From Symsagittifera roscoffensis (Eukaryota > Xenacoelomorpha > Acoela > Convolutidae), in contig NC_087068.1 of assembly GCF_963678635.1 (NCBI RefSeq), positions 8,068,027 to 8,132,026 on the forward strand: DNA of 64,000 bases. The letters are read 5' to 3'. Position numbers and translations under genes: made by a program. Each line of letters begins with the position of its first letter. Position 1 is the first letter of the stretch. Below are positions 1 through 12,274 of this stretch, in pieces. Below the pieces are notes generated by a model. That model worked only from the letters and a program-made list of their open reading frames with translations. It was not told the DNA's origin and made no database searches.

Positions 1-447
1 ATTTGAACATCAATGAATCAAGTGAAAGTGTCAAGTATGGGATAAAACGGCATTGGACAAAATGTCATGTGGGGCAAGTTAGTATAGGACAAGTTGGCAT
101 ATGGCCAATTGACTTGGGGCAAATAGTCCTGATACCGAAAGAAATATTCGAAACACGATAGAATGTATACGGCTAAGCACTGTCGAAAACTCATTCCTGC
201 GTTCAGACAAGCTTTGAAATTTTTTTGATAAGGTTGAATTACTGCTAAACTAAGTTAGAATTAAAATGGCATTTTACATTAAAAAAAGACAAAAAATTGT
301 AAACATTATACATTTAAAACATACATTTTTAAAAAATAAAATTGCTTTATTTGTGAATGTTTTCATAAAATTTTTGTAGTTTTTATTGCTGATCATCATA
401 GTAGCATATTGGTGAAGTTTTTATTGGGTTGTAGAATGTAGCATTTT

Positions 448-1245
448 TCATAGCATCTCCATGACGAAAAATACTATCAGCAGGTAAACGAAAATGAATA
501 CCAAGAGTTTTCCGAATTTCCAAATACTGCTGATCGAAAATTTTCGAACTTTTTCAGGATAAGTTTGCGTAGCCATTTCTTTTTTGGTCAGTTTCTGTAA
601 GACTCGTTTGTCTGTTTGCATTTCACGCTCTTTTGCTTCGGTTTTTGGCAGCGTGAAAAGATCTCCGGTCACAACTAATTCTGCGTTTATCCTGGTCATG
701 TTCGAAACATCGACGTCCAAATCTATTGCATAATCGTGACACCAACTTGAGTCTTGCTTCAAAACATGTTCAGCCTCTTTCAGAACTTTATTTGCCTGAT
801 TTACGAATTCTTTGTCGAAGACCAATAAAGTTCTGGCTTTTGAAAGTCGAATGGAAATTTCTTTCAGTAGTTCCAATTGGCATCTAAACTGCGCACATTT
901 AACTAATTTGGTCATATTGCAGGAATCGGTTAATGTTGCGATTCGATTTTTGACCATAGATCTCAAACCCAATTCGAGTTTTGTAATTTTGGTCAAAGTA
1001 TCTTCATAAGAAAGTTCTAAGTGAAGTTTCTGCTCCTTGAAGTCGCGGATTTTTCCATAAATTCGGTCTTCCATAGTCGAACACCTTTCGAAAACAATTT
1101 GTCGGTGGTGCGTTGCGCAGTAATGGCATAAGTCACGATTACAATGACCGCAATTTAGGAACTCGGCTTGGAGGTAATTTTCGAGGCAGGACGGGCAATT
1201 TTTTTCCACCGGAAATGTATCGCTACTCTGGCGGTGGTAACTCAT
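448..1245 (-). CDS. B-box/TRIM-like zinc protein with C-terminal membrane anchor
   Basis: Single open exon of 265 codons from the ATG at 1245; the frame stays open upstream but without another ATG. Near the N-terminus, Cys/His residues fall at about 17, 20, 32, 35, 40, 43, 46 and 47 (C-x2-C-x11-C-x2-C-x4-C-x2-C-x2-HH), the spacing of a B-box-type zinc fold. The middle is charged and helical, as in the coiled coil of TRIM proteins. The last ~20 residues are strongly hydrophobic, which suggests a tail-anchored membrane protein with the zinc fold in the cytosol. No RING or SPRY/NHL domain is visible, so this is not a full TRIM ligase. An AATAAA signal lies just past the stop (complement of 420-425). 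Family assignment is by cysteine spacing only; the function is unknown. Confidence 0.6.
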   Translation of the reverse strand: MSYHRQSSDTFPVEKNCPSCLENYLQAEFLNCGHCNRDLCHYCATHHRQIVFERCSTMEDRIYGKIRDFKEQKLHLELSYEDTLTKITKLELGLRSMVKNRIATLTDSCNMTKLVKCAQFRCQLELLKEISIRLSKARTLLVFDKEFVNQANKVLKEAEHVLKQDSSWCHDYAIDLDVDVSNMTRINAELVVTGDLFTLPKTEAKEREMQTDKRVLQKLTKKEMATQTYPEKVRKFSISSIWKFGKLLVFIFVYLLIVFFVMEML

Positions 1246-1956
1246 TTTAATGGCTTCTGGATCTGGTTGTAACGTGACCAAGATTATCACTAACTGTTAA
1301 CTGTGTAATTATAATGGTAAGTGGTGTTTTGGCTTTGTGTTTTAAGTTTAAGATCAACTTGTTTGTTCAATTAAGTTGATGTTTGTTTCAAATGGCGGAA
1401 TTTGGAAGCAGTTTTGGGCGCGCTAGACTATTGTTCGCAATTTTACTACACCAGTCTTTTGACTTCTATTCAAACTATCTCTATGTGATCAGCCCCATGT
1501 TTGAAAATGCGACGTCGGTTCAATGGTACAAATTCGTTTTGCCCTGGAAAATTGTGGCCTTTTTTCTTCTAAATCACGTGAAAAAAGTTGTGACCTTCAC
1601 ACGAACATCAAACAAGATCTGAGAACAACTCAGCCCGTTTAGCGATATTCATCATGCTGGATCTTGATACCAGTGACATTTCAAAATATTTGTTTGGTGA
1701 CATTTCAAACTGTTTGATTTGTCACATTTTTGCGATCACTCGGTTCAATCGTAGCAACTTTTGAAACCGTCGCAAATAATATACGGTTTCAACGTTTTAT
1801 CCTTGGTTAAATTATTTCAAAAACTTGCCTTGAAGATCGATTTAGACTTTTCACTTGCCTAAACTCAGATAGTAAGTCATTAGTACAGTGAACAAAAATC
1901 TCTTGCTGAAATATAAAGTTTATTCTAAATTTCACTTGATTTACTACTGGTCAACA

Positions 1957-4738
1957 CTATAGTAAGAAGATTAAATGCCGTAAGGTTAAAAATAGAATGG
2001 TAACAGAAATGATTGAGTTTGGTGAGTTTTTGAGCTTCTTTGAGCAGAAAAGTTGATTTGTGGTTCTGAGGTCGTTGTACAACTGGGACCCCAGAGGAAA
2101 CTCTTCGGAGGAGCTGGTTTCGAGATCGCATCTGAGAACCTCGTCAGCTGCCGAAAAGCTAAAAAACGGTTGAATAGTTTTAATGAAAATGATATTCATT
2201 TTAATGATTCATCGGGTACTCGTTTAGAAATATGGTCCCGAAAAACTGCTTATGGTCCCATATAAAACTCAGTCAGAAAAAAAATTATAAGGTAGTTTCT
2301 AAATTTTGCTAATTTTGATAATTTTGTGCAATTGATAATTTTGCTAATTCCATTTTGTACAAAAACTTAAGTGGTAACATTAATTGGTTACATAAGTTCT
2401 AATTAGGGGTACTTGAAGCATTTTTAGGTTGAAAAACTGATAAACTTAAATTTTTGATCGCTCAAAAAATCTAAGTAGCGGGTTGACTAACAAATGAGAA
2501 AATTTTTTTAGTGTTCAACCCTTGAAAAAAAAATTCTTTATTTATTGCGATAATTGAAGAAAAAAGTACTTATTTTCATTTAAAACCTACAGGGTCATAG
2601 CAGGTAGACTTAGAACACGTTCTAATTAACTTAGTCTTACCTGCCATATGAAAAGTAGTAATGCGACGACTTCGTATCAACTGGTCCGATTAGATTGAAT
2701 CGAAGGTCTCGGAAAAGCCGACACGTACACGAAAATAAACTGGTAGGCCAATATACAGTTTTTAATTTTGAACATTTTTTCAAATTCTGAATTCCAGTCA
2801 AATTTCGATTATTGTCGCGAAGATTCAATACTTCCAAGTTTGGAAAAAGATCGCAAAATTTCTCATCTATGTTTGGTATACGATTTGATTTCAGTGACAA
2901 AGATTTCAACCCTTCCATTCGGCAATTTATGGGCAGCTTGAAGTTTTGATTTTCTGATAGTATATTTTGGTCTAAAATGAGATTCTCCAACTGCCAAAGC
3001 TGGCAAACTGCTTCCGGAAAACGATTTAAATTATTTTCCTGAAGATATAATATTTTGAGCGAGTTTTTCATTGGTTCGAAAACTTCGGGGTCAATTTGTG
3101 TCAACCCTGTTTTTGATAAGTCGATTGATGGCAGGATGTTCGGAATATTTGAAGTGGTAGTCTGCATGAACAAACGTGAAAAAGATGATGATTTCAGAAG
3201 TCTTAGCTTGCTTCCACTAAAACAGATCAGAAAAAGATTTATATTTTTATTACAAAAAAACTCAATGGAACGCATTTTGTAGCAATTTTTCTCAATAAAG
3301 GTAGTTTTATTTGAATGTTTACTATTGATCTTTAAGCATTCAAACTTGATTGCTTAAAACTGATTGCGTATTTGAAAACTAGTTTTCTGCTTTTTAATTG
3401 TCGTTTTAAGGGTATTATCATCGGGCACTAGATTTTTTTCCCGTTAATAACTTTGTTCACAGGACTCATGTGGACTTCTGGAATCTTCTCTAGTGGTGCC
3501 TTGTTTCATTTTTATTTCAAAATCTTTAGCGTTCCCGACTCATTTAGCCCGGAGATAACGAAAACGCCTGCGATGGCGAAGGTCCTGTGTTCGATTCTGA
3601 CCAAGACCTGTTTTTTTTATAAAGAAAATATTCTATTTCAAAGTTTTCGGCCAATTATTTGTCTGTTTATCTTTTGTCGACTTAGTTGCCACATCTTGAG
3701 ATTGTTTTTTTTTTTGCTACGCGCATTTTCTTTTATCATTATTTTTAGTCTTTGATTTACTTCTGTTTGAAATTTTACCAACCTTGACTTGGTGTTTTTT
3801 CTTTTTTTGTTTTATTTTGTTTCGCTTTAAAATTTTAATTGGCCCAAATTATTTCGACTTATTTTGACCTAGTGGCCTAATTTTGTGTCGTTTCAAGGGA
3901 AAACCAATTTTTACGCCCTCCGCACTGTTTACGGTGATTGTAGTTTTACTCCTCGGCTTACTGAATTTTCATTTTTTTTGCTTGATAGATTTCGTCTTGA
4001 AAGTTTTTTTGATTTTTTCTAATAAAAACAATTTTTATTGGCGCAACGTGTGTCTGCTCAGAGTTTTCGGCTTTGTAATTTTTTTTATGCTTATTTAAGA
4101 TTCAATTTTTTTTACTTTTTGGCGTATTTTCTTGAAAAGATTTTTCATTCAAGACAAGACAAATGGAGGAAAATTTTTCATAGATCAATTTTTCTGATAT
4201 TTTTTCAAAAAATATATATTTTTGAGTTTTTTAACGGCTTTTATTTCCATGTCTATCGATTAGTTTGTCATTCTATGTATGTGTTGTATCGCTTTGCTTC
4301 GCCTGCGTTTGTAAGATTTGTAAAGGCGCAGGTAATTCAGTTCGAAGTTTCGGATTTTTTTTGCAATTTTTTTGATTTTTTTGTTTTTTGATTCGTCGCT
4401 TCATCAGCAAGTAGTCATAGTCATTCATTTTTGTATCACAAGCTGTGCGAAGCTCTGTTTCGCCTCTGTGTCATTTTTTTGATAAATTTTTTTGTTAACT
4501 CTCTGTTACGCAAAACATCTCACCTTAGGTTTAAGTACTTGACATGTTCAATTCCACATATTCTGTTCAGTTCTTGGAAATCGATTGATTTTTCCCTCAG
4601 CGTAATTTCATTCAACTGGCCTCCAGTACTTGACCATAGTAAACTTTTATACTTCCGTTGAAGGAAAATAATCGGCAAACAAGAAAAATCAGCCAAACGG
4701 AACAGACAAATGAAAATAACGCAATAAGATATGAACAT
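1957..4738 (-). CDS. Leucine-rich-repeat secreted/anchored protein, three exons
   Basis: Reconstructed as complement of 4524-4738, 2641-3216 and 1957-2158 (993 nt, 330 aa). Exon 1 has a hydrophobic signal peptide starting at the ATG at 4738, then a Cys-containing start of an LRR region, and ends at a CTAAG|gtgag donor. Exon 2 starts after tgttttag at 3216 and carries several LxxLxLxxNxL-type repeats followed by a Cys-x-Cys (FSCTC) that opens an LRR C-terminal cap; it ends GGCAG|gtaag at 2641. Exon 3 starts after tttttag at 2158, supplies the remaining cap cysteines and ends in a hydrophobic tail that could be a membrane or GPI anchor. All junction phases agree, and the Leu-x-Leu-Ser LRR signature is completed exactly across junction 1. 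AATAAA lies 33 nt past the stop (complement of 1919-1924). LRR proteins of this kind are usually adhesion or recognition proteins; the specific role is unknown. The introns (482 and 1,307 bp) are T-rich. Confidence 0.72.
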
Positions 4739-4744
4739 ATTCAA

Positions 4745-7700
4745 AATTTTTGCTGCTTTAAAGTGGTAAAATAATTAATTATTTGGCAATTATTGGATGA
4801 TGATGCGTGGGTGTTTTTCTTTCCGCCTGAAGTTTTGATTCAATGTATGATTGATAGAGAGAAATAAGTAATTGAACATGGTTTTCAACAAAATGATGAA
4901 AGTTCACAGGTGGTAAATATAAAGAGAAATTCTGATTTAAGTGGAAAAACAAGTTTGAACTAGGCTTGACTTCACATTTTCTGTCCAATTTTAATTTGAT
5001 CTGGAAATTGGTGCAGTGATGACCCTACGGGTTAACGATAACGAAAGAGAAATGATTGATTGAAAACATACCCAACAGAATTTTATCTGAAAATTAATCC
5101 GTAATTCCAGTTAGGACGAAAATTAATTAGAATTTCATTCTTTTCAGCTCAGCAGGTAATTGTTGGAATCATTTTGCCCGAAGGATCGGACAGTTTTTTT
5201 ACCAAAGAAGGGAAATTCTGGAAAAAAACGGGCTCAATTTATTCAATATTTCAATTCAAGGCCAGAGTTAGAAATTTTGGACTGCATTGGTGATAAGAGC
5301 AGTTTTCAGTAAGAGGAATTTTTTTAAAAAAGGGAAATTTGTCCCCGAAATAGTCAAAATCTAAGTAAATTTACAATAAGTCGCCCTTAAAGTTGTTGTA
5401 ATTTTCCGAAAAAAAGCAATTAGATCATCCCTGCACGCCCAAAAAGATCAAACTTGCAATATCAAATCTTTTGAATCTGCAATAGCTGAATTTTCTCCCC
5501 GATGAAATACAAAACTGCTACTGTAACTTGTATTTTTTGCTAAAAGAGACATCATTCACTTTTTTTAAAAAAATTAAAGCTGATTTAGAGTAAGTAGAGC
5601 AGAAAATTTGGATTTAACCTGATTTTTCAGGGTTGATTTGTCTTAAGGCTAATTAGATGACAAAGAAACAAAAAGCTGTTCTTGTTGTTGAAAAAAAAAC
5701 AGGTAGCACCTGGAAGAAAAAAAAATTATCAAAAAATCAAAAAGGAAGTGAAATTTAGATAGGTAAGATTTAGAAACAAAAAATGGCGTTTGAGCTTTTT
5801 TTAAAGCAAACTAGCCCCGTTTTTTTTTCATTATTTGAAATGTCAATCGAAATGCTTTCAGACCAATTCAATTTTGATGAAGCTTGCTTTACGATTTAAC
5901 AGTGTCCTCTCCATTATGGCTATCTACCATTTATTCATTTTAACCCCGATAAGAAGATAAGATTGACGTCTAATGAAACAAAATGGCCACCAAACCGAAT
6001 CTAGTTAGTCTAAAAGAATGTAAAATTGACTCTTAATTGTTTGAATTGGTTTTCATCTGAAGAAATTCAGAAAAAAATGGTTATCAAAAAAAACTCAGCT
6101 CCCAAAAATGGGATCGCTCTATTACCATTTCGAAATGGATGAAATTTCCCTGAACATATTTGTTGATAGATTAGCTTGTAGGAATCTCAAAGGCATGATT
6201 TTCTTTTGAATATTTTAGCCTATTATATGAGATGAAAAATAGTCAATTAGTTTCAATAAGTCAGTTCCATTAGCTTTCAGTCAAATCCATTAGCTTGCCG
6301 ATTGAAAAAGTACCGTTCAATCACAACAAGACCCCCCTCTCCCCCACCCCCTTCCTCGTCAAAAATTTCCTGCGCATGCCAGTGGTCATCGCACTCAAAA
6401 TTATAATTTACGTAGCTTATCTCCAAAAATGTTCAGTTTATGTTACCTGATTCGCATAAATGAAAAGAAGAAAATATAAGATTTAAAAGAACTGACAATG
6501 AAAAATAAACCATTCACTCTACTTCACACATTTTGTGTCTCTTCTGTTTAATTTTTGATTATTCCAAACGATGACTCTGTTTGTCCACAGAAAACACTTT
6601 CAGACATCTGGATAAAAAAAGATAAAATATACTGCATATAATCAATGCGTCGGAAACGTGAATTTGAACGGTTTTGACGAAATTTCCTTTCAAATCGGTC
6701 AGTTTTTATTGTTTGAGCAATATCACTTCTACTTCCTCAGTAAGGTTATTAATTTTTAATTCAAAATTAATTTTTTTAGTCACTTTTTGCCTCAGGCTCA
6801 GATTGAAAAAATAATTAATCAGCATGATCTGATAGCGTTTGTAATCAAATTTTTCTGTTAAAATTTCTGATTTTGTACTGATAAAGTTCAATGTAATTGA
6901 ACGAAACGGTTTCTGTAGAAAATGCGCACGGAAAATAACAAAAATGTAAATGCAATGTGATTTTTGAAAGGTAGACAACGAATGTTTTAATGCAAAATTT
7001 GTAAATACAATTTTGAACTTTTTTTTGAAAAATGTGGCTACAAAAATTTAATTTTCTAAATCCTACAAACTTATTATATTTTGAAAAGAAGACCCTCCTA
7101 CCTTGAGGAAAAATGGTATCGAAACCTTTTCAAAATGATCAAATAACAAGGATTGTTATTGGAACCCAATTTAACAGGACTCATGATTGCTATTGCAGAA
7201 AGAAAATTAATCAGAGTTCAAAGATTTTGGTCTCAAGGCGATTTATCGGTAACAGAAAACCAGATTAAATTAATTATCAACTAAGGCGAAAAAAGGTGTT
7301 GGTTTTCCTTGCAGAAACAAATCTTCTCCTTTTTTAATTCAAGCAGACGATTCTCAAGTAAAACATAATGCCCATGAGCGAAAACTGAATAAATATTTCA
7401 ATTAAACTTTAAGAAAATCTAAATTAGATGGTCTATAATTTTATCAATAAATAGACTTTGCAAACAAAAAAACCGATCTTTATCGTATTAATAAGTGTAT
7501 TGGTTGTTTACGTTTTAAAGTCTTAATGCAATTGATTTTGGATAATTTTGTGATTACGTTTTTCAGCAGTTTAATCGTTTCGAGATAAGTGTTTTTTCAT
7601 ATATGCGAAGCCAGTGTAATTAGTCCATTTATTTTCTAATAAACTTCTTAAAATTGACAGAAGTTGAAGAATTTTCTTCAGATAACTTCAGTGACTCTTG

Positions 7701-8790
7701 AAAAAATGATAAGTACTCTCAAGTTTCTAGAAAGCTATTCAATGCATTTAGCAGTCTCTCAAAACTGGTTGAATTGATTTTTAACCAGGTAATTTATTTT
7801 TTGGTCTTCAATATACCCGCTGAGTTGTTGATCATTTTTCATAAGTAATTCATGGTAGCTCGGTAACTTATTCAGCCAGTTCAATCATCTCTTTTTCAAA
7901 ACTGACGCCGAAAAGAAGCAAAGATAGCAGAAAGCTGGTTCCTGTTCAATTAGCAGAGAATGATCCGACCAACTTGATTTAAGAAAAGAAAATCAATCAT
8001 GAAACAAACATTTTTCAAAAAAATCCAAGTTTTTTAGTCTAAGTTTTCTGTTATTTTTTCGCGATTATATTAGCTGAAAAAAGCAAGGAAGAGCGGTAGC
8101 TATTATTCAAAAAAATAAAAAAGCCAACTAAATTTCGTTTAATTTAGTCTGAAAAATTGAAAATATTCAGACTTGTTTTTATTGACAAGGACGATTTTTC
8201 AAAGTTTTCACGGCCAGAAGGGCTGGAATGTGATATTACTTTCGATTCCCTCCCAGCTTTCCTTGAGTTAGTTAAAATTGGTTGGAAATAAAGATAAAAA
8301 ACTGACCCGAATCCATAATTCCTTTCCACTCTCCAAGGGTACTTGGAACAAAAAACTTCTAATTGTAGGATTTTATAATTTACTACATTACCAAACTGTG
8401 CGCAATCAAAGAAAACTGTAGTACAAAAGAAAAACAAAGAGAGCAACTTTGTTGCGAAATCTGCTTACAATTTAAAAATACACAGTTTGGCCTCGTAATG
8501 TAGTTTGTTTTAATCAGGCCTGCTTAGTTTTTTTTTTTTAAAAATTCAAGTGAATTTTTTCCGTAATTGTATTTTTATATTTGCGAAAAATAAAGTCACC
8601 GGAACATCCGGGAGTTTCATCATTTTCAAAACCAAAAACTAATGCATCGACGTTAAAAGACAATCGAAACATTCTGTACTTGATAAGGCCTGTGAGTGCA
8701 TGAACATTAAAGAGAGAAATATCTTTCGTTTATTTTTTCATTTTCAAAAAAAGTCGGGCGAAGAACAGGCAAAAAAATTCGCGGATTTGT
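4745..8790. other. AT-rich intergenic DNA, no gene seen
   Basis: Only short, low-complexity open frames occur here, with none of the splice-bounded, GC-richer exon character seen elsewhere in the window. The LRR gene's promoter presumably lies just above 4738, but I cannot point to a TATA box with confidence. Upstream exons of the DRC7-like gene could be hidden in this stretch. Confidence 0.4.
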
Positions 8791-8794
8791 ATTG

Positions 8795-9480
8795 ATTACT
8801 CTTGCGAAGCGAGTGATTATTATTAGTACGAACCTTCTTTGTTTCCAACCTAAATCGCAAATACTGGAGCCATTTTTGGGGCACTTTTACAGCTTGTTCA
8901 TATCATGTGCTCTGCCATTCGAATAGTAATAATTTTACATAATTGACGCATTTTTAATTCATCAGTTGAACCGAAAAAAAAGTGATTTGTTTCTAACAAC
9001 AACAATAATGAAAACTCGATTTCAGAAGTTTTCTAGCTCAATATATCTTGTAATTTTTTTGAATTCCATAATTTATACAGAATGTGGCTTTATGCTTTGA
9101 AATTTCTTACATGCAAAAATAATGTGGAAGCCTTCAGTTTGTCATATTTCAAATTGTTTATTGCAAAATTGAGTCTTTTTGTGTTTGGTGCCACTTTTGC
9201 TGAATGGCATTGGCATTTTATAAGCATATGTAGCTGCTTTATGAGTGACTTGTGTTTGTCAGTTGTTAAGGTTGCGTGGCTGAGTGGATAGTGCGTGAGA
9301 CTCGAAATCTGTTGATTGCAGTAGTTCGCAGCTTCGAATCCTTCACATAGCCGAGTTTTTGCTAATTCGAGGCTTATTTCTACTTTTTCTTATTTCACTT
9401 GATAGTGCTGCTTTTTGGTAGTTTTTTCGCAAGTGTTTGCGAAGCGCAGCTTCGCCTCTGCGTTCGTTTCCTTTTACAAA
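8795..9480 (+). repeat. Composite repeat with tRNA-Ser(CGA)-like segment
   Basis: At 9270-9352 the sequence resembles a type-II tRNA-Ser: a box-A-like GTGGCTGAGTGG, a CGA anticodon position (9303-9305), a long variable region and a box-B-like TTCGAATCC. The T stem does not pair, so this is a derived copy and not a working tRNA. It is followed by a hairpin (GCGAAGC...GCTTCGC, about 9438-9460) that recurs near tRNA-like pieces at 56.8 and 57.2 kb. Upstream, TAGTACGAACCTTCTTT (from about 8824) and a block near 9200 recur in inverse orientation at 57.76-58.26 kb. This is probably a tRNA-derived SINE or a larger repeat that carries one. Confidence 0.55.
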
Positions 9481-12274
9481 AAATGTTCTTTTTATTGTGT
9501 TAATGGATTTGAGTTTTCTTGCGTCACGAAAAAAAATTTTGTTCCGACCGTTTCAATTTTTTCTTTTTTCCACGCAAAATCAGGTACCACAAATAATCAT
9601 TGGAATGGGTCAATAAGTATAGTTTTATATATGTCAGCGTGCAGGATTACAATAGCTTATTTAAGCCGTGAAAACTATGTTTTACTCAAGCGAAGTTAGT
9701 TTTTGGAATTTTTAGCGCCAATTTGGGAATCAAAAATTTCAAAATTTTGAACAAATTTTGCAAAAAAAAATAGAAAATGTTTGTGACATGTGAAAAAAAT
9801 TTTTACGATTTTTTTCTCGTTTTTTTAGTCTTTTTTTACAAAAATTGTTTTCCAATTAGCCAATTTGACTATGATTGTCGTCGAATATGTCTAATTTCTT
9901 TTTTTTTGTTCAGATCTTTATATCACATCAAAAAGAAAAAAACACTCCAATAAAAAAAATGTATTTTTAAGAGTATAGTCGGAGCATTCTGTGCTTCTTA
10001 CCAGTAACCGGCTATCCTTGTTATAACTTATGAATGACTGAATTCGAAGCATGTACGAAATAAAATTGTAGCGCTAAAACGAAAGTTCAGCTTAGGTTAA
10101 TCAGGTCGATACCTTGGTTAATGATTTAAGGCCAGTCCATAACTAATAGTTTAAAATCTGACCTATAATTGAAGTGAAGGTCCCTTCGTTATGATGATCC
10201 ATCCCAAGAGAATTTTTCGCCTGTAATTTTTGATAAAGAGGTGAAATTTACTGCCTTTTTTGAGTCTTAAGATTCAATTTGGTCGGTGTGCAAAATTTTG
10301 CTAAATACTTTCTAATATTATGACTGGCATTAAATGATTTTTCATCGGATTTGTGTGATAATGCGATTTTTTATGGGTTAGGGTCACAGATAATAAGCTT
10401 TAAATTGAATTGGGTAATAATAAATATTTTAGCTTGAAAAAAGTAAAATAATGCGCTATCAGATCACAGATAGAGGGTAATTTTGCTGCAAAAATTGGTC
10501 CAAAACATTGAATTTGAGGACATTAATAGCTCAGTGACTCTCTTGCTCTAGAAGTCTGGAACTGACCTTAATTGTTATTAAAAGTTGAAAAAGCAACATT
10601 ATGTTCAGAAATTTAAAAAGCTCCTTTGTGAATCGATTTAGAGATTAAAGCAGTTTAAACAGTTTAAGTAAGTCGGAAATATAAGCTCACCTTTTTCTCC
10701 GCCCATTTTAAAATTGCAGTCGCCCAATTTTAATGGTATCCTGATTTATGGCGAAATTGACCTTACAATAGCTGGGAAAATATCTCCACGGCATGAAACT
10801 AATTGCAATTTATATCCTAAAAAAGAAGTCTTTATAAAATAATGAATACACTGAATATGAAATTTTCAAATATTAAGCTGAAAATAAAAATCAAAATTTT
10901 TGTTTTATAGACATACCAGGCTGTTCAAATATACTTTATAATAATGAATTACGATCAATTAATGGTCCTAAAAGGCTTTTTGTACGAACCTAGCTCTCTC
11001 CTTCATACAGAAGAAATTTTAAGGAATGTTTGATCAATTCTGGTTCTAAAATCTCATCCTCATTATAAATATTTGACTGCAAAAAATTTTGTGAACTAGT
11101 TTCAATGTTTTGCTTATCTAAAACCATTGATTGTTCCGATCACTTCAAGGAAAGCTCATGCATGAGCCAAGGAAATGTGATATCATATTAAAACCATATT
11201 GATCGTAGCTGGGATTCTTAAAAAATCAAAGAAACTGCTATCAGTGTCGAGAAAAACTGGTCTGAACTTTTCTGTTTCAGGTTACAATAGACGAAATTTG
11301 CTGAGAAGCTGACTTCCTTAACCTAATTCTTTTACAAGTTGATCATTGTTTTAGCTATTTTTATTTCTCAAAAAAAATGGAAAAAAGTTTTCTTCATTTT
11401 AGAACTTCTTTCATTAAGTTACTGTGGTCAGAAAATTCTATGCTTTTCCGGCTATGCTTGTTTTATAATAAAGAGTGGTTTGAATGCTGATTGCCTGAAT
11501 ACGGCTGGTGACGATGATGTTTAAAAATGGACGTCAAAATACTTCTTACAAACTAAGTAAAATTGGGTTCTTTTATTTTATTGATTGGGAACTGTCAGAA
11601 GTCGGAATCTTCAGACAGTTAATATTTAACAAGGAATCACTCAAGGGATGTTATGATGGGTTCATACTGGTATTGGTATTATATATGAAAATATATTCTC
11701 CCATTAAGACATTTAAAAAAAATTGTAACTGGGTTTTGACTAAAATAGCTTTAATCTTCATTGTATGAGAAGCAATGATTCTATAGAAACAGCACGTTTA
11801 TTAGGAGCAGAGCAGATCTATTGTTTTTTGTGTAAATGGAACAGCTTCAAATAAAAATGTCAAAACATTTTTTGTCAACAAAATTGCCCTAAAATTATAT
11901 TTAGTAATCACTAAAATATATTGCGATATTTTCTTCCCGCCGAAGGGAATGGATAAATATCAAGTATATGTGTTTTGTGGCAAATTCACCCCTAGTCAAT
12001 TTAAAATATTTTCAAATGCTGAAAAGAAGTTTTCTTAGATGAAAATTTTCTTTTTTCAATTTGAAAATTTACATAAGTGTCAAACGTAGTGAGTACACTT
12101 ATATAGGTCTCTCGTTTTTTCAGCCAAAGTTCTTAAAATTTGTTGACACTTAAATATGATTTTTTGCTATTTGACTTCTGATTTATTTTTAAGTTCAGGT
12201 CATTTCATTTGCTAGAAGGAAGGCAAATTCCCACATGGAACAGCAAAAGTCGAAAAACGTGATTGTTTGTTCAG
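9481..12274. other. AT-rich DNA, no gene seen
   Basis: No supported coding exon. Short motifs near 9980 and 11430 (a cggaac/gaacattctgtgctt-like block followed by ccggctat and ttgttataa) recur near 14380 and 34033 and in the foldback element at 21.3-22.3 kb, so old repeat debris is present. Confidence 0.35.

Noticed and set aside
1383-1622. 79-codon open frame on the plus strand between the two left-hand genes
   Set aside because: No recognised domain, no supporting splice sites, and length is expected by chance.
3533-3612. tRNA-like stretch with GTTCGATTC in the LRR gene intron
   Set aside because: It has a T-arm-like block and a CGCC/GGCG stem, but no convincing acceptor or D stem; too degraded to call.
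3453-4661. Series of Phe-rich open frames on the plus strand
   Set aside because: Translation of T-rich intron DNA of the LRR gene, giving poly-Phe-like sequence.
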